64,000 bases of DNA from Magnetospirillum sp902729445 (lineage in GTDB: Bacteria > Pseudomonadota > Alphaproteobacteria > Rhodospirillales > Magnetospirillaceae), in the NCBI RefSeq assembly GCF_902729445.1, contig NZ_CACVCE010000012.1, positions 1 through 64,000 of the forward strand, written 5' to 3'. The notes under the pieces are model-generated. The model was not told the origin of the DNA. It did no database searches and saw nothing but the letters and a program-made list of their open reading frames with translations. The translations under genes and the position numbers were made by a program. Positions 18,901 to 26,691 of the stretch are shown here, one piece after another; position 1 is the first letter of the stretch; the number at the start of each line of letters is the position of its first letter.

Positions 18901-20430
18901 CGGCGTGTCGTCGCCCATGGAACCGACCGCTTCCTTGGCCTCCTCGACCATCGGCTGCAAGATCAGCTCCATGTCTTCCATGGTCAGGCCATAGGCCAAC
19001 TGGCGGCGGCGCAATTCCTCGGTCGACAGCTCGGCCGGCTCGTTGGCGGCGCTCTTGACCAGGCTGTCCAACTCGGTGATGCGCTTGGTCCACTCGCCAT
19101 AGGGCTTCAAGGATGACAGCCAGTCCTTCAACTCGCCGTCGCGGTAAAGGCGGCCTTGTTCCAGATCGACGGCGATGGTCTGGCCCGGCCCGACGCGGCC
19201 CTTCTCGATGATGTCGGATTCCGCCACCTTGACCATGCCGGTTTCCGAGCCGACGATCAGCAGGCCGTCGGTGGTGATGGTGACGCGCATGGGACGCAGG
19301 CCGTTTCTGTCCATGCCGGCGATGACCCAGCGGCCGTCGGTGGCGCAGATGGCGGCCGGGCCGTCCCACGGCTCGATGACGGCGTTGCAATAGCCGAAGA
19401 AATGGCGGTGGGAATCGGGCATCAGGGCGTTCGAGCCCAAGGATTCCGGCACCAGCATCTGCTTGACCATCGGCGCGGTGCGGCCGGCGCGGACCATCAC
19501 CTCGAAAACGTTGTCGAGCGCGGCCGAGTCCGAGCCGCCGGCCTGGATCACCGGCTTGATGTCCTCCATGTGGTCGCCGAAGGCTTCGTGGCCCATGCGC
19601 GGCTCGTGCGCCTTCATCCAGTTCAGGTTGCCCGACAGGGTGTTGATCTCGCCGTTATGGGCCAGCATGCGGAACGGCTGGGCCAGGCGCCAGGTCGGGA
19701 AGGTGTTGGTGGAATAGCGCTGGTGATAGATGGCGAAGCGCGACACGAAGCGCTCGTCCAGCAGGTCGGGATAGAAGCTGGTCAGCTGCTCGGCCAGGAA
19801 CATGCCCTTGTAGATGATCGAGCGGCCCGACAGCGAACAGATATAGAAGTCGGTGATGTGCTCGGCCAGCACCAGCTTCTCGATGCGCCGGCGCAGGATG
19901 TAAAGATCGGTTTCGAACCGCTCTTCCGGCGTGCCAAGGGTGTTGGCGATCATGATCTGCTCGATCTCGGGGCGGGTGGCGTTGGCCTTCTCGCCGATGA
20001 TCGAGACGTCGACCGGCACCTGGCGCCAGCCATAGATGGCATAGCCGAAATTCAAGATCTCGGCCTCGACGATGCAGCGGCAGCGTTCCTGCGCGCCCAG
20101 GTCGGCCTTGGGCAGGAAGATCATGCCCACACCCAGCCGGCCCGGCACCGGCTCGTGGCCGGTGTGGCGGATATGTTCCCGGAAGAAGTCCTGCGGCAGC
20201 TCGACATGGATGCCGGCGCCGTCGCCGGTCTTGCCGTCGGCATCGACGGCGCCGCGATGGAACAGCACCTTCAGGGCCTCGATGCCGGCGACCACCACGT
20301 CGCGGCGGGGCTTGCCGTCCAAGGTGGCGACCAGGCCGACGCCGCAGGCGTCGTGCGGCATGGTGTCGATGCCGGCCGCTTCCAGGATGGCGGCGTTCTT
20401 CAGGTACTCGGCTGCGAATTGCTCGCTCAT
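15919..20430 (-). CDS. gltB: Glutamate synthase large (alpha) subunit
   Basis: NADPH-dependent glutamate synthase alpha subunit, which makes two glutamates from glutamine and 2-oxoglutarate in ammonium assimilation. The 1503-residue protein has an N-terminal Ntn amidotransferase domain. Its catalytic Cys29 (HDACGVGLV) implies removal of a propeptide of about 28 residues. The central and FMN-binding synthase domains follow (GEGGEDRERY, GNVGGTGASPQTSIK). The cysteines of the 3Fe-4S cluster are in CIMVRQCHSNTCPVGVC, and the C-terminal beta-helix domain (GSCGQSLGAF, GGTAVILG) closes the protein. The ATG at 20430 has GGAG seven bases upstream. It lies 43 bases after gltD in the same transcription unit. 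Confidence 0.98.
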   Translation of the reverse strand: MSEQFAAEYLKNAAILEAAGIDTMPHDACGVGLVATLDGKPRRDVVVAGIEALKVLFHRGAVDADGKTGDGAGIHVELPQDFFREHIRHTGHEPVPGRLGVGMIFLPKADLGAQERCRCIVEAEILNFGYAIYGWRQVPVDVSIIGEKANATRPEIEQIMIANTLGTPEERFETDLYILRRRIEKLVLAEHITDFYICSLSGRSIIYKGMFLAEQLTSFYPDLLDERFVSRFAIYHQRYSTNTFPTWRLAQPFRMLAHNGEINTLSGNLNWMKAHEPRMGHEAFGDHMEDIKPVIQAGGSDSAALDNVFEVMVRAGRTAPMVKQMLVPESLGSNALMPDSHRHFFGYCNAVIEPWDGPAAICATDGRWVIAGMDRNGLRPMRVTITTDGLLIVGSETGMVKVAESDIIEKGRVGPGQTIAVDLEQGRLYRDGELKDWLSSLKPYGEWTKRITELDSLVKSAANEPAELSTEELRRRQLAYGLTMEDMELILQPMVEEAKEAVGSMGDDTPLAVLSDQYRGLHHFFKQNFSQVTNPPIDSLRESRVMSLRTRLGNLGNILDEHESQCDVLALNSPVLSTAEFEAMRRHMGAAAAEIDCTFDPSAGEHALKDALARIRREAEEAVRAGCTHLILSDKSMDSCRAAVPMILAAGGVHSHLVRERLRTWTSLNVRSGEALDVQYFAVLVGVGATTVNAYLAQEAIADRWRRGLFPGLTLEECVRNYKKAIDQGLLKIMSKMGISVISSYRGGCNFEAIGLSRSLVAEFFPGMTSRISGIGLNGIAKKTTRQHAAGFATASAVLPVGGFYRVRRGQEAHAFDGTLIHLLQTAVSTDSYTTYKKYSDGVRRLAPITIRDLLDFQPNAAAIPIDEVESITEIRKRFLTPGMSLGALSAEAHGTLNIAMNRIGAKSVSGEGGEDRERYRPRPNGDNANSAIKQIASGRFGVTAEYLNMCREIEIKVAQGAKPGEGGQLPGFKVTVEIAKLRHATPGVMLISPPPHHDIYSIEDLAQLIYDLKQINPDARVTVKLVSRSGIGTVAAGVAKAKADTILISGNVGGTGASPQTSIKFAGLPWELGLSEAHQLLTLNRLRHRVKLRTDGGLKTGRDIVIAAMLGAEEFGIGTTSLVALGCIMVRQCHSNTCPVGVCTQDPELRARFTGSPEKVVNLFTFIAEEVREILASLGARSLDEIVGRTDLLRQVSRGAAHLDDLDLNPLLAQADAGGFARHCTQEERNEVPETLDAQMIQDAGPALEDGEKMQLAYNVRNVQRAIGTKLSHKITKKYGMTGLNPGHITVRLRGSCGQSLGAFAVQGLKLEVFGDSNDYVGKGLSGGTIVVRPSVSSNLASNLNTIIGNTCLYGATAGKLFAAGQAGERFAVRNSGAITVIEGCGSNGCEYMTGGTAVILGPVGANFAAGMTGGMAFVYDGDDTFRNRVNPESVVWQKVQTNHWLGVLEGLLREHALETQSKWAEELLADWDRESARFVQVIPKEMLTRLDHPVTEAAAAE

Positions 20431-20473
20431 GACAGGCTCCACGGTCGGGATGGTCCCGGAAGGGTCGAATGGG

Positions 20474-21928
20474 TTACTGGGCCGCCTTGGGCTTGGGCTT
20501 GGCCTTGTCCTTGGTCTTGTCCCGGGGCTTGGCCTTGATGTGGGAATCGATGGCGGCCGCCGCGTCGCGGCCGTCCTTGATCGCCCACACCACCAGCGAG
20601 GCGCCGCGCACGATGTCGCCGGCGGCGAACACGCCGTCCAGGCTGGTCATCAGGCGGTCGTCCACCGTCAGGGTGCCCCAGCGGGTGGTCTTCAGCCTGG
20701 GTTCGCCGAACAGGGCCGGCACGTCCTCGGGCTCGAAGCCCAGGGCCGAGATGACCATGTCGGCCGGCAGGTCGAAGCCCGAGCCCTCGATCACCTGCGG
20801 GCTGCGCCGGCCCGACGAATCGGGCATGCCCAGATGCATGCGGTGGGCGCGCACGGCCGTCACCTTGGTCTCGCCCAGCACCGCTTCGGGGGCGGCCATC
20901 CACACGAACTCGACGCCTTCTTCCTCGGCGTGGGCCACCTCGCGCTGGCTGCCGGGCATGTTGGCGCGGTCGCGGCGGTACAGGCACTTGACCGAGCGCG
21001 CGCCCTGGCGGATGGCGGTGCGCACGCAATCCATGGCGGTGTCGCCGCCGCCGATCACCACCACATTCTTGCCCTTGGCGTCGAGCGCCGGGTCAAGCCC
21101 CTGGTCGCCCAGATCGGCGCGGTTGGACCGGATCAGGTAATCCAGCGCGGCATGAACGCCGGCCAGCTTGGCGCCTTCGCAATCCAGCCCCCTGGCGCGA
21201 TAGACCCCGGTGGCGATCAGGACGGCGTCGTGGCGCTCGCGCAGGTCGGCGAAGGACAGATCGCGGCCGATCTCGGTGCCCGAGACCAGGGTGACGCCGC
21301 CTTGCGCCAGCAGCTTGGTGCGGCGCTCGACCACGTTCTTTTCCAGCTTGAAGCCGGGGATGCCATAGATCAGCAGGCCGCCCATGCGGTCGTGGCGGTC
21401 ATAGACGGTGACCTGATAGCCGATCCGGCGCAGCGCTTCCGCCGCCGCCAGACCGCCCGGCCCGCCGCCGACGATGCCGACCGAGGCGGCCAGTTCGCGC
21501 GGCGGCACCACCGGCTCGACCCAGCCCTCGGCGAAGGCGGTTTCGGTGATGTGCTTCTCGATGGCGCCGATGGTGACGCCGCCATGCTTGGATTGCTCGA
21601 GGACGCAATGGCCCTCGCACAGGCGGTCCTGCGGGCAGATGCGGCCGCAAATCTCGGGGAAGGAATTGGTCGAGGCGGCCATCTGGTAGGCCTCCTCCAT
21701 CCGGCCGGTGGCCGACAGCATCAGCCAGTCGGGGATGTTGTTCCCCAGCGGGCAGCGGATTTGACAGAACGGAATGCCGCATTGCTCGCAGCGCGAGGCC
21801 TGGTCGCCGGCCCGCTCGGGTTCGAAGGCGCGGCTGATCTCGCGGAAGTCGCCGCGCCGCTCGGCCGCCGGGCGCTTGGCGGGCTGGCAGGGATCCAGGC
21901 GGGTGAATTGCAGCATCTTGCGAGCCAT
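20474..21928 (-). CDS. gltD: Glutamate synthase small (beta) subunit
   Basis: FAD-dependent subunit that oxidises NADPH and passes electrons to the large subunit. The 484-residue protein has the N-terminal cysteine clusters for two 4Fe-4S centres (CEQCGIPFCQIRCPLGNN and CGRICPQDRLCEGHC). The FAD-binding Rossmann motif GGGPGGLAAAEALRR and an NADPH-binding motif GGGDTAMDC follow. The Lys/Pro/Ala-rich tail (KPRDKTKDKAKPKPK) is an unusual low-complexity extension. It is the first gene of the gltD-gltB operon; AAGG lies nine bases before the ATG. Confidence 0.97.
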   Translation of the reverse strand: MARKMLQFTRLDPCQPAKRPAAERRGDFREISRAFEPERAGDQASRCEQCGIPFCQIRCPLGNNIPDWLMLSATGRMEEAYQMAASTNSFPEICGRICPQDRLCEGHCVLEQSKHGGVTIGAIEKHITETAFAEGWVEPVVPPRELAASVGIVGGGPGGLAAAEALRRIGYQVTVYDRHDRMGGLLIYGIPGFKLEKNVVERRTKLLAQGGVTLVSGTEIGRDLSFADLRERHDAVLIATGVYRARGLDCEGAKLAGVHAALDYLIRSNRADLGDQGLDPALDAKGKNVVVIGGGDTAMDCVRTAIRQGARSVKCLYRRDRANMPGSQREVAHAEEEGVEFVWMAAPEAVLGETKVTAVRAHRMHLGMPDSSGRRSPQVIEGSGFDLPADMVISALGFEPEDVPALFGEPRLKTTRWGTLTVDDRLMTSLDGVFAAGDIVRGASLVVWAIKDGRDAAAAIDSHIKAKPRDKTKDKAKPKPKAAQ

Positions 21929-22111
21929 GGCAACGGACCTTGGAAAGGGAATGATCGGACGATTCTTTTACGGCAGGAAGGTTGCCGAATTCCAGAAGAT
22001 TCTTCGGCAAAGGACAGTCATGCTGCCATAAAATGACAGATTGAACCGGTGCGTCGGCCGACCGGGGCTGGAATCTTCGGCGAATTGGTACCGAAACGAG
22101 ACTATCGCGCT

Positions 22112-22126
22112 TTAACAATCGGTTAA
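22112..22126. promoter_or_regulatory. CtrA-type binding motif
   Basis: TTAA-CAATCGG-TTAA matches the alphaproteobacterial CtrA motif TTAA-N7-TTAA exactly. It lies between the divergent gltD and extensin-like genes, about 38 bases upstream of a good promoter for the latter. A ctrA gene is encoded at 34.5 kb in this window. Confidence 0.5.
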
Positions 22127-22163
22127 GAAATGCCCTCCAATACCCTGACCTCATTCATTTTTC

Positions 22164-22192
22164 TTGTCATTGTGGACCGTGAAACACTATAG
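22164..22192 (+). promoter_or_regulatory. Sigma-70-type promoter
   Basis: TTGTCA (22164-22169) and CTATAG (22187-22192) are spaced by 17 bases and would start transcription about 27 bases before the GTG of the extensin-like gene. Confidence 0.55.
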
Positions 22193-22225
22193 TCGCGGGG
22201 TCTGGAAAACAGGGGGTCTCCCGTC

Positions 22226-22909
22226 GTGCCGTACCGCGCCCTTGCCGTGCTGTGTTTGCTGCTGGCCTTGTCGGCCTGCGCCCGCGGTCCGGCGCCCTCG
22301 GCCTTCGTCTTCGGCCCGCCGGCCCAGCCGCCGTTGGTCGATCCCGACGCCGCCTGCCTGCAGGACTTGGCGGCGCTGCAGGTGGCCTATCAGCCGGTGC
22401 AGGCCTTCGGCGACCCCGAACAGGGGTGCGGCATCGCCAATCCGGTCAGCGTCAGCGCCTCGGGCGCCCAGTTCAACCGCCCCAGTGTGATGACCTGTTC
22501 CCTGGCCCGCACGGTGGCGCAGTTCGAGCAGCAGATCATTCAGCAGGCGGCGCTGGCCCGCTTCGGCCAGCCGGTCAGGAAGATTCTGCATGCCGGCACC
22601 TATGATTGCCGCATGCGCAGAAACGGCGCCACCTTGGCCGCCGCCGGCTCGACGGCGTCGAAGGGCGGCCGGTTGTCCGAGCATGCCAAGGGTCAGGCCA
22701 TCGACATCGTGGGCTTCGAACTGGCCGACGGCACCCCGATCTCGGTCAAGAAGGACTGGCGCGGGGCCGGCACCAAGTCGGCCTTCCTGCACGAGGTGGC
22801 GCGGGGGTCATGCAGCACCTTCAATGTGGTGTTGACCCCCAACCATGACCGCTTGCACCAGGACCATCTGCATCTGGATATCGGCCCCCACACATTGTGT
22901 GGTTATTAG
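22226..22909 (+). CDS. Extensin-like C-terminal domain lipoprotein
   Basis: A 227-residue secreted protein. The N-terminus has a lipoprotein-type signal (hydrophobic LAVLCLLLALSAC, lipobox LSAC with acylated Cys17). The body matches the extensin-like/peptidase M15-related family common in alphaproteobacteria: GCGIANPVSV, TCSLARTVAQFE, RLSEHAKGQAIDIVGFEL and DRLHQDHLHLDIGPH. The conserved His and Asp residues in SEHAKGQAIDI and HQDHLHLDIG resemble a zinc-dependent D,D-/L,D-peptidase site, so a cell-wall role is likely but unproven. The GTG start follows GGGGG. It has a plausible promoter and an upstream CtrA-type motif. Confidence 0.82.
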   Translation: MPYRALAVLCLLLALSACARGPAPSAFVFGPPAQPPLVDPDAACLQDLAALQVAYQPVQAFGDPEQGCGIANPVSVSASGAQFNRPSVMTCSLARTVAQFEQQIIQQAALARFGQPVRKILHAGTYDCRMRRNGATLAAAGSTASKGGRLSEHAKGQAIDIVGFELADGTPISVKKDWRGAGTKSAFLHEVARGSCSTFNVVLTPNHDRLHQDHLHLDIGPHTLCGY

Positions 22910-23075
22910 GGGCTCCACCACCTTGTGATTTGGTGGTCGCATGTTATGATTCCCGACCGCCCGCGATAACAACAAGCCGTACAAGCGGGCCGGCCAAAAA
23001 CCCTGTTCAGGGGGCGGAGGACACTTTGGAGATGAAGCAACCATCCGGTCGCGGCCGGGCGGGGGGCGGGCTGTC

Positions 23076-25082
23076 ATGCTGATCGCCAGCGCCCTTTTGT
23101 CCTTGCCGCTGCTGTCGCTGTTCATCATCGCCTTCGGGCGGTGGGAGCGGGCGCACGCGGTGGCCTATGCCGGTTGCTTCATCGCCTGCGTCTCGCTGTT
23201 TTCGGGCGGGCTGGAACATCTGGGCGGGGTGTGGGGGGCGCCCAGCCTGGTGCTTCCGTTCGGTCTGCCGTGGCTGAAGGCGCATTTCCGCATCGACAAT
23301 CTGTCGGCCCTGTTCCTGCTGGTGATCAATTTCTCGGGTGCGATCGCCTCGGCCTACGCCATCGGCTATTCCGAGCATCTGCATGAACGCCGCCGGGTCA
23401 CGCCGTTCTATCCCTTGTTCCTGTTCGGCATGAACACCGTGCTGGTCGCCGACGACGCCTTCGTCTTCCTGGTGGCGTGGGAATTCATGTCGCTGGCCTC
23501 GTGGCTGATGGTGCTGGCCGACCATGAAAAGCCCGACAATCGCCGGGCCGCGGCGGTCTATCTGATGATGGCGGTGTTCGGCACCTTCTGCCTGTTGCCG
23601 GCGCTGGGCCTGATGGCCGGGGCCGGCGGCGACTATACCTTCGCCGCCATGCGGCTGAAGGACCTGACCGGGGTGACCGGCTTCCTGGTGGTGCTGCTGA
23701 CCCTGTTGGGCACCGGTTCGAAGGCCGGACTGGTGCCGTTGCATGTGTGGCTGCCATTGGCCCATCCGGCCGCGCCCAGCCATGTCTCGGCCCTGATGAG
23801 CGGCGTCATGACCAAGGTTGCCCTGTACGGGCTGATCCGCATCCTGTTCGACCTGCACGGCGATGTCGGCTGGCAGTGGGGCGCGGCGATGATGGTGGTC
23901 GGCGGCATCACCGCCGTCATGGGCGTGCTGTATGCGGTGATGCAAGACGACATCAAGACGCTGCTGGCCTATTCCACCGTCGAGAATGTGGGCGTGGTGG
24001 TGATCGGTCTGGGCCTGGCCATCGCCTTCAAGGCCGACGGCGAGAATCTGCTGGCCGCCCTGGCCCTGGTCGCCGGGCTTTACCACATCGTCAACCACTC
24101 GGTATTCAAAAGCCTGCTGTTCCTGGGGGCCGGCGCGGTGATCACCGCCACCGGCAAGCGCTCGATCAGCGCGCTCGGCGGATTGCTGAACCGGCTGCCG
24201 GTGACGGGCGCGGCCTTCCTGGTCGGCGCTGCCGCCGCCTCCAGCCTGCCGCCCCTGAACGGCTTCGTGTCGGAATGGCTGATCCTGCAGACCCTGTTCA
24301 AGGGGCCGGGCCTGCCCCATTGGGCGATGAAGTTCGGCGTGCCGGTGGTCGGCGCCTTGCTGGCCCTGGCCGCCGCCCTGGCCGCCGCCTGTTTCGTCAG
24401 GGCCTACGGCGTCGCCTTCCTGGGCCGGCCGCGCACCGATGCCGCCCGCCAGGCGGGCGAGGTCACCTTCGGCATGCGCGCCAGCCTGGTGGTGCTGGCC
24501 GGCGCCTGCGTGGTGCTGGGCGTCATCCCGGTCACCGTCACCGACGCGCTGTCCCATGTGGTGCAGCCGCTGACCGGGGTGTCGTTCAAGGTGTCGGCCG
24601 ATCTGGGCTGGCCGTGGCTCAGCCCGGTCTCGTCCAATCGCGGGTCCTATTCCGGCACGGTGCTGGTGATGGTCGGGCTGGCGCTGTTCGGGGCGGTGAT
24701 CTTGCTGGTGCACCGTTTCGGCACCGAGGCGGTGCGCCGCGCGGACGCCTGGGATTGCGGCCACCGGGAAGACATTCCCCAGACCCAATATACCGGCCCG
24801 TCCTTCGCCCAGCCGATCCGCCGGGTGTTTGGCGGCACCGTGTTCCGGGCGCGTGAGAGCGTGATGATGCCGCCGCCCGGCGACGATTCGCCCGCGCGCC
24901 ATACGGTGTCGATGATCGACCCGGTGTGGGACGGCGTCTATGGCCGCATCGGCGGCATCGTCAACTGGGCGGCCGATCTGGTCAACCGGCTGCAATACCT
25001 GACGGTGCGCGGCTATCTGCTGATGATGTTCTGCACTCTGGTCTTCATGCTTCTGGTGGTCGCGGTGAGGCAGCAATCATGA
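23076..25082 (+). CDS. HyfB-like antiporter subunit of Ehr-type complex
   Basis: Large polytopic membrane subunit of the NuoL/MrpA/HyfB superfamily, expected to translocate protons or cations. The 668-residue protein has about 14-16 hydrophobic helices. It carries the family motifs LVAWEFMSLASWLMV (with the key Glu), KAGLVPLHVWLPLAHPAAPS, DDIKTLLAYSTVENVG and YHIVNHSVFKSLLFLGAG. The C-terminal quarter (WDCGHREDIPQTQYTGPSF) is typical of hydrogenase-4 component B. It is first in a six-gene cluster and its stop overlaps the next start (ATGA). The complex it belongs to lacks a usable NiFe site, so its electron source is unclear. Confidence 0.9.
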   Translation: MLIASALLSLPLLSLFIIAFGRWERAHAVAYAGCFIACVSLFSGGLEHLGGVWGAPSLVLPFGLPWLKAHFRIDNLSALFLLVINFSGAIASAYAIGYSEHLHERRRVTPFYPLFLFGMNTVLVADDAFVFLVAWEFMSLASWLMVLADHEKPDNRRAAAVYLMMAVFGTFCLLPALGLMAGAGGDYTFAAMRLKDLTGVTGFLVVLLTLLGTGSKAGLVPLHVWLPLAHPAAPSHVSALMSGVMTKVALYGLIRILFDLHGDVGWQWGAAMMVVGGITAVMGVLYAVMQDDIKTLLAYSTVENVGVVVIGLGLAIAFKADGENLLAALALVAGLYHIVNHSVFKSLLFLGAGAVITATGKRSISALGGLLNRLPVTGAAFLVGAAAASSLPPLNGFVSEWLILQTLFKGPGLPHWAMKFGVPVVGALLALAAALAAACFVRAYGVAFLGRPRTDAARQAGEVTFGMRASLVVLAGACVVLGVIPVTVTDALSHVVQPLTGVSFKVSADLGWPWLSPVSSNRGSYSGTVLVMVGLALFGAVILLVHRFGTEAVRRADAWDCGHREDIPQTQYTGPSFAQPIRRVFGGTVFRARESVMMPPPGDDSPARHTVSMIDPVWDGVYGRIGGIVNWAADLVNRLQYLTVRGYLLMMFCTLVFMLLVVAVRQQS

Positions 25083-26026
25083 CGGCGGTGGTCTGGCAAA
25101 TCGTGCAGATCGTGCTGGTGCTGGCGACGGCGCCGCTGGTCACCGGCTGGGTGCGCTGGGTCAAGGCGCGCCTGAACGGCAGGCGCGGTGCGCCGCCCTG
25201 GCAGCCCTACCGCGATTTCTATCGTCTGCTGCAAAAGGAAGCGGTGGTGGCCCATTCGGCCTCGTGGATCTTCCGCGCCGCGCCCTACATCACCTTCGCC
25301 TCGGTGTGGCTGGCCGCGTGCATCGTGCCGACCTTCACCACCAACATCTTCCTGGCCCCGGCCGCCGACCTGATCGCCCTGGTGGCGTTGCTGGCCATCG
25401 GCCGGTTCTGGACCGCGCTGGCCGGCATGGATGTCGGCACCGCTTTCGGCGGCCTGGGTGCTTCCCGCGAGATGATGATCGCCTCGCTGGCCGAGCCGGC
25501 CATGCTGATGGTGACCTTCTCGCTGTCCTTGGTGGCCGGCACCACCCAGCCGGCGCAGATCGTCGTGTTCGTGCTGGGCGGCAATGTCGGCATCGAGGTC
25601 AGCCTGGGCCTGGCGCTGGCCGCCATGCTGATGGTGGCCATCGCCGAGAACGGCCGCATCCCCATCGACAACCCCGCCACCCACCTGGAGCTGACCATGG
25701 TGCACGAGGCGATGGTGCTGGAATATTCCGGCCGCCACCTGGCGATGATCGAGGCGGCGCAGATGGTGCGGCTGACCTTGTTCATGGCCCTGATCGCCTG
25801 CCTGTTCGCGCCGTGGGGCATGGCCATGCCCGGGGCCGGGCTGCCCGGCATCCTGGTCGGCATGGCCGCCTTCGCCGCCAAGCTGTTCATCCTGGCCACC
25901 GCTCTGGCCTGGTTCGAGACGGTGATCGCCAAGATGCGGGTGTTTCGTTATTCCGACTTCCTGGGCGGCGCCCTGCTGCTGGGACTTCTGGCCACCATCT
26001 TCCTTTACGTGTCGGAGGCTGTCTGA
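25079..26026 (+). CDS. HyfC/NuoH-like membrane subunit
   Basis: Membrane-anchoring subunit of the NuoH/HycD/HyfC family, which joins the iron-sulfur arm to the membrane arm. The 315-residue protein has about eight helices and family motifs GRRGAPPWQPYRDFYRLLQK, LGASREMMIASLAEPA, IAENGRIPIDNPATHLELTM and EAMVLEYSGRHLA. The acidic residues of the quinone/ion-channel loop of NuoH are largely present. The start ATG overlaps the preceding TGA (ATGA), and the stop overlaps the next gene in the same way, which implies a single transcript. Confidence 0.92.
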   Translation: MTAVVWQIVQIVLVLATAPLVTGWVRWVKARLNGRRGAPPWQPYRDFYRLLQKEAVVAHSASWIFRAAPYITFASVWLAACIVPTFTTNIFLAPAADLIALVALLAIGRFWTALAGMDVGTAFGGLGASREMMIASLAEPAMLMVTFSLSLVAGTTQPAQIVVFVLGGNVGIEVSLGLALAAMLMVAIAENGRIPIDNPATHLELTMVHEAMVLEYSGRHLAMIEAAQMVRLTLFMALIACLFAPWGMAMPGAGLPGILVGMAAFAAKLFILATALAWFETVIAKMRVFRYSDFLGGALLLGLLATIFLYVSEAV

Positions 26027-26691
26027 TGCTGCAGCAGTTCTCCTATGACCTTGCCCACCTGATCGGCGCCACCGTGCTGATGGCCGGGTTCGGCATGCTG
26101 TACCAGCGCCGGCTGTTCGCCGTTTTGAACACCTTCGCCTTCCAGGCGCTGGCCCTGGCGGCGGCGGCCGCCTGGCAGGCCCATGTCCAGAACGCGCCGC
26201 ATCTTTACGCCACCGCCGCCATCGCCCTGATCTTCAAGGCCATCGCCGTGCCGATCGCCCTGCATTGGCTGGTCGAACGCCTAGGCATCCACCGCACGGT
26301 GGAAACCGCCTTGTCGATCGGCTGGACCATGATCGTCGGCGTCGCCCTGGTGGCGCTGGCGATCATGCTGGTGCTGCCGGTCACCGCCAAGGCCGCGGCG
26401 CTGACCCGCGAATCGCTGTCGATCGCGATGTCGGTCGTGCTGCTGGGCATGCTGATGATGATCACCCGCAGGAATGCGGTGACCCAGGTGGTCGGCTTCA
26501 TGGCCCTGGAAAACGGGCTGATCCTGGCCGCCGTCTCGGCCAAGGGCATGCCGCTGGTGGTGGAAATCTCGATCGCTTTTTCGGTGCTGGTGGCGATGAC
26601 GGTGTTCGGCATCTTCTTCTTCCGCATCCGCGAGCGCTTCGACAGCCTGGATCTGCATTTCCTGGAAACCTATCGGGGGGACCGGCAATGA
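26026..26691 (+). CDS. HyfE-like membrane subunit
   Basis: A 221-residue membrane protein with six to seven helices. Its C-terminal half resembles NuoK (GFMALENGLILAAVSAKGMP), as in hydrogenase-4 component E. It overlaps its neighbours by ATGA on both sides. By analogy it forms part of the ion-translocating membrane arm. Upstream in-frame extension into the hyfC-like gene is not credible, since the overlap start gives a standard N-terminus (MLQQFSYDLAHLIGATVLMA). Confidence 0.87.
   Translation: MLQQFSYDLAHLIGATVLMAGFGMLYQRRLFAVLNTFAFQALALAAAAAWQAHVQNAPHLYATAAIALIFKAIAVPIALHWLVERLGIHRTVETALSIGWTMIVGVALVALAIMLVLPVTAKAAALTRESLSIAMSVVLLGMLMMITRRNAVTQVVGFMALENGLILAAVSAKGMPLVVEISIAFSVLVAMTVFGIFFFRIRERFDSLDLHFLETYRGDRQ

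Noticed and set aside
15775..19116. 1113-codon open frame on the plus strand opposite gltB
   Set aside because: A high-GC shadow frame. Its translation is rich in Gly/Ala/Gln/His/Arg without domains, while gltB on the other strand is fully recognisable.
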